Assembly (NCBI GenBank): GCA_005801485.1
Contig: SYDM01000006.1
Span: 1 to 7,168 of the forward strand
Direction of reading: 5' to 3'
Origin: Rickettsiales bacterium
GTDB lineage: Bacteria > Pseudomonadota > Alphaproteobacteria > Pelagibacterales > Pelagibacteraceae
DNA length: 7,168 bases
Position numbers and translations under genes: made by a program. The notes below the pieces were generated by a model that was not told the origin of the DNA, made no database searches, and saw nothing but the letters and a program-made list of their open reading frames with translations. Shown piece by piece: positions 6,238-7,168 of this stretch. Position 1 is the first letter of the stretch. Each line of letters begins with the position of its first letter.

Positions 6238-6502
6238 GAAATATAGTTTTTGAAGTTTTGCAACTTTTGCAGATTTTAAAGCCAAACATAATTAAGTTGT
6301 GTTTAACATCTTCGTCTTCTTTTTTACACTCTTCACAAATATTATTAACTTCAACGTGATTTAAAATTTTATTTGAATTTTCTTCTAAAAATCTCAGCTG
6401 ATAGCATTCTGAGCAAAGAAATTTAATATCACTAAAATTACTTATTTGATTAAGAATAGTGTTACTTTCACCGCACTCGTCACAACAGGGAATTTTTTTC
6501 AT
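6230..6502 (-). CDS. Small cysteine-rich protein with two zinc-ribbon-like CxxC pairs
   Basis: A 90-residue, soluble, highly charged protein that I do not recognise as a named family. It has nine cysteines: C6, C7 and C10 (CCDEC), C30-C33 (CSEC), C56-C59 (CEEC) and C78-C81 (CKSC). They fall into two similar units of CxxC, 19-20 residues, CxxC (C7/C10 with C30/C33; C56/C59 with C78/C81), as expected of two tandem zinc ribbons or treble-clef knuckles that each bind one Zn. The ordered spacing argues that this is a real gene and not a chance frame. The ATG at 6502-6500 is the only sensible start. It diverges from msrA across 54 bp and overlaps the Yip1 gene by 8 bp at the 3' end. It could bind nucleic acid or a protein partner, or act as a redox or metal sensor; none is shown. 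Confidence 0.72.
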   Translation of the reverse strand: MKKIPCCDECGESNTILNQISNFSDIKFLCSECYQLRFLEENSNKILNHVEVNNICEECKKEDEDVKHNLIMFGFKICKSCKTSKTIFPI

Positions 6503-6514
6503 AATTAATTACAT

Positions 6515-6524
6515 ATAATATTAT
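6515..6524. repeat. Palindrome between the divergent cysteine-rich and msrA genes
   Basis: ATAATATTAT is a perfect 10-bp palindrome placed 12 bp upstream of the cysteine-rich gene's ATG and 32 bp upstream of the msrA ATG, about where a -35 box or operator for msrA would lie. It could be a shared operator. Short AT palindromes are frequent in such DNA, so support is weak. Confidence 0.2.
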
Positions 6525-6544
6525 CCTTAATTAAATCAAAACTA

Positions 6545-6550
6545 TATAAT
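6545..6550 (+). promoter_or_regulatory. -10 element for msrA
   Basis: A perfect TATAAT consensus ends exactly 6 nt before the msrA ATG at 6557. The expected transcription start falls at or beside the A of ATG, predicting a leaderless mRNA, which agrees with the absence of a Shine-Dalgarno. The best -35-like match at a suitable distance, TTATCC at 6521-6526 (18-bp spacer), is poor. Confidence 0.5.
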
Positions 6551-6556
6551 AAATTT

Positions 6557-7168
6557 ATGAAAAAAATTATTTTTACCATTGTTTTTTTAATCAACTTTCT
6601 ATTTATGGATTTTTTATTGATTGCAGAAGATGATCTTTCCGCAAGCAAGGGAGAAAACAAAATAGAATATGAAAAAGCTTATTTTGCCGGAGGCTGCTTT
6701 TGGTGTATGGAAGAGTCGTTTGATAAAGTAAAAGGAGTTGTAAAGTCTATTTCAGGTTATTCTGGAGGACATGTTGAGAATCCAACTTATGAGCAAGTTG
6801 TTTATAAAAAAACAGGGCATGTAGAAGCGATTGAAATAATATACAATCCAAAATTAACAAATTATCAAGAGTTGCTTAAAATTTTTTGGGAAAACATAGA
6901 TCCATTTGATGCTCGAGGACAATTTTGTGATAAAGGCGATAGTTATCGCTCGGTTGCTTTTTATCAAAATGAAAAGCAAAAAAGTCTTATAGATAATTCT
7001 TTAAAAGATATTGAAAATAGATTTAAAAAAAAAGTAGTAACTTTAGTATGGGAGTTTAAGAAATTTTATCCAGCAGAAGATTATCATCAAGACTATTACC
7101 AAAAAAATTTCCTTAGATATCTATCTTATAAATCTGCATGTTTAAGAGAAGAAGATTTAAACCGTATA
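6557..7168 (+). CDS. msrA: Exported peptide methionine sulfoxide reductase A, 3' end cut by the window
   Basis: The frame is open from the ATG at 6557 to the right edge (204 residues seen, no stop), so the C-terminus is missing. MsrA reduces the S-epimer of methionine sulfoxide in oxidised proteins. GGCFWCME (45-52) holds the catalytic C47. E90 (GHVEAIEI), D125 and Y130 (FCDKGDSYRS, 123-132) have the same spacing as C51, E94, D129 and Y134 of E. coli MsrA, so the active site is intact. FYPAEDYHQDYY (170-181) is also typical, and C195 (SACLREEDL) is the likely resolving cysteine of the CGRD-type C-terminus. Residues 1-23 (KK then a hydrophobic run ending near LLIA) look like a signal peptide, which implies a periplasmic enzyme, although D18 interrupts the run. 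Perhaps only a few residues are missing, unless an MsrB domain follows. Divergent from the cysteine-rich gene. Confidence 0.93.
   Translation, partial: MKKIIFTIVFLINFLFMDFLLIAEDDLSASKGENKIEYEKAYFAGGCFWCMEESFDKVKGVVKSISGYSGGHVENPTYEQVVYKKTGHVEAIEIIYNPKLTNYQELLKIFWENIDPFDARGQFCDKGDSYRSVAFYQNEKQKSLIDNSLKDIENRFKKKVVTLVWEFKKFYPAEDYHQDYYQKNFLRYLSYKSACLREEDLNRI

Noticed and set aside
5934..6263. A 109-codon open frame on the minus strand
   Set aside because: It is antisense to the well-supported Yip1-type gene and overlaps the end of the cysteine-rich gene; no recognisable protein features.
6500..6521. An ATG-TAA start-stop pair just upstream of the cysteine-rich gene start (minus strand)
   Set aside because: Such a minimal start-stop arises easily in AT-rich spacer DNA; there is no further sign of attenuation or uORF control.

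Overview
The window is strongly AT-rich (by eye roughly 70-75% A+T). It is densely packed: ten protein genes, very short gaps, translation-coupled starts, almost no recognisable Shine-Dalgarno sites, and no RNA genes, mobile elements, CRISPR arrays or long non-coding stretches. Protein content (a FAD enzyme-DUF1365-Cfa operon, DUF3833, a Yip1 membrane protein, TspO) together with small genes and low GC suggests a streamlined marine alphaproteobacterium of the Pelagibacterales (SAR11) kind. That placement is an inference; no marker gene in the window fixes it.

Left part (1-3301, + strand): a tight operon of a FAD-dependent amine-oxidase-like oxidoreductase (5' end outside the window), a DUF1365 protein, a cyclopropane-fatty-acyl-phospholipid synthase-type methyltransferase, and a DUF3833 lipoprotein. 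The first three genes have intergenic distances of 0 and -4 bp. The same three-gene module is known elsewhere (M. tuberculosis Rv0449c-Rv0448c-Rv0447c and the singlet-oxygen-responsive genes of Rhodobacter), and the FAD and methyltransferase parts are fused in plant cyclopropane synthases. It most likely modifies unsaturated acyl chains of membrane phospholipids. Two residues at the bicarbonate-binding site of the Cfa-like enzyme differ from E. coli Cfa, so the product could be a methylated or further oxidised acyl chain rather than a cyclopropane.

Middle part (3302-5180): after an 84-bp gap with an AT-only inverted repeat and a possible promoter come an unrecognised three-helix membrane protein and a Flavodoxin_2-type oxidoreductase, probably co-transcribed. 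They converge on a short-chain dehydrogenase on the minus strand, a family that often accompanies the Cfa module.

Right part (5181-7168): TspO diverges from the dehydrogenase across only 21 bp. A Yip1-family membrane protein follows. Next are a minus-strand 90-residue protein with two pairs of CxxC motifs, and a divergent, exported methionine sulfoxide reductase A that runs off the right edge with all four catalytic residues present.

Taken together, the window has a membrane-lipid and (photo-)oxidative-stress theme: acyl-chain modification, flavin/NADPH reductases, the porphyrin-binding TspO and MsrA repair. A regulatory pattern worth checking is a -10-like hexamer exactly 6 nt before the ATG of three genes, which would give leaderless mRNAs. 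I see no clearly new multi-gene system; the least explained genes are the 149-residue membrane protein and the 90-residue cysteine-rich protein.
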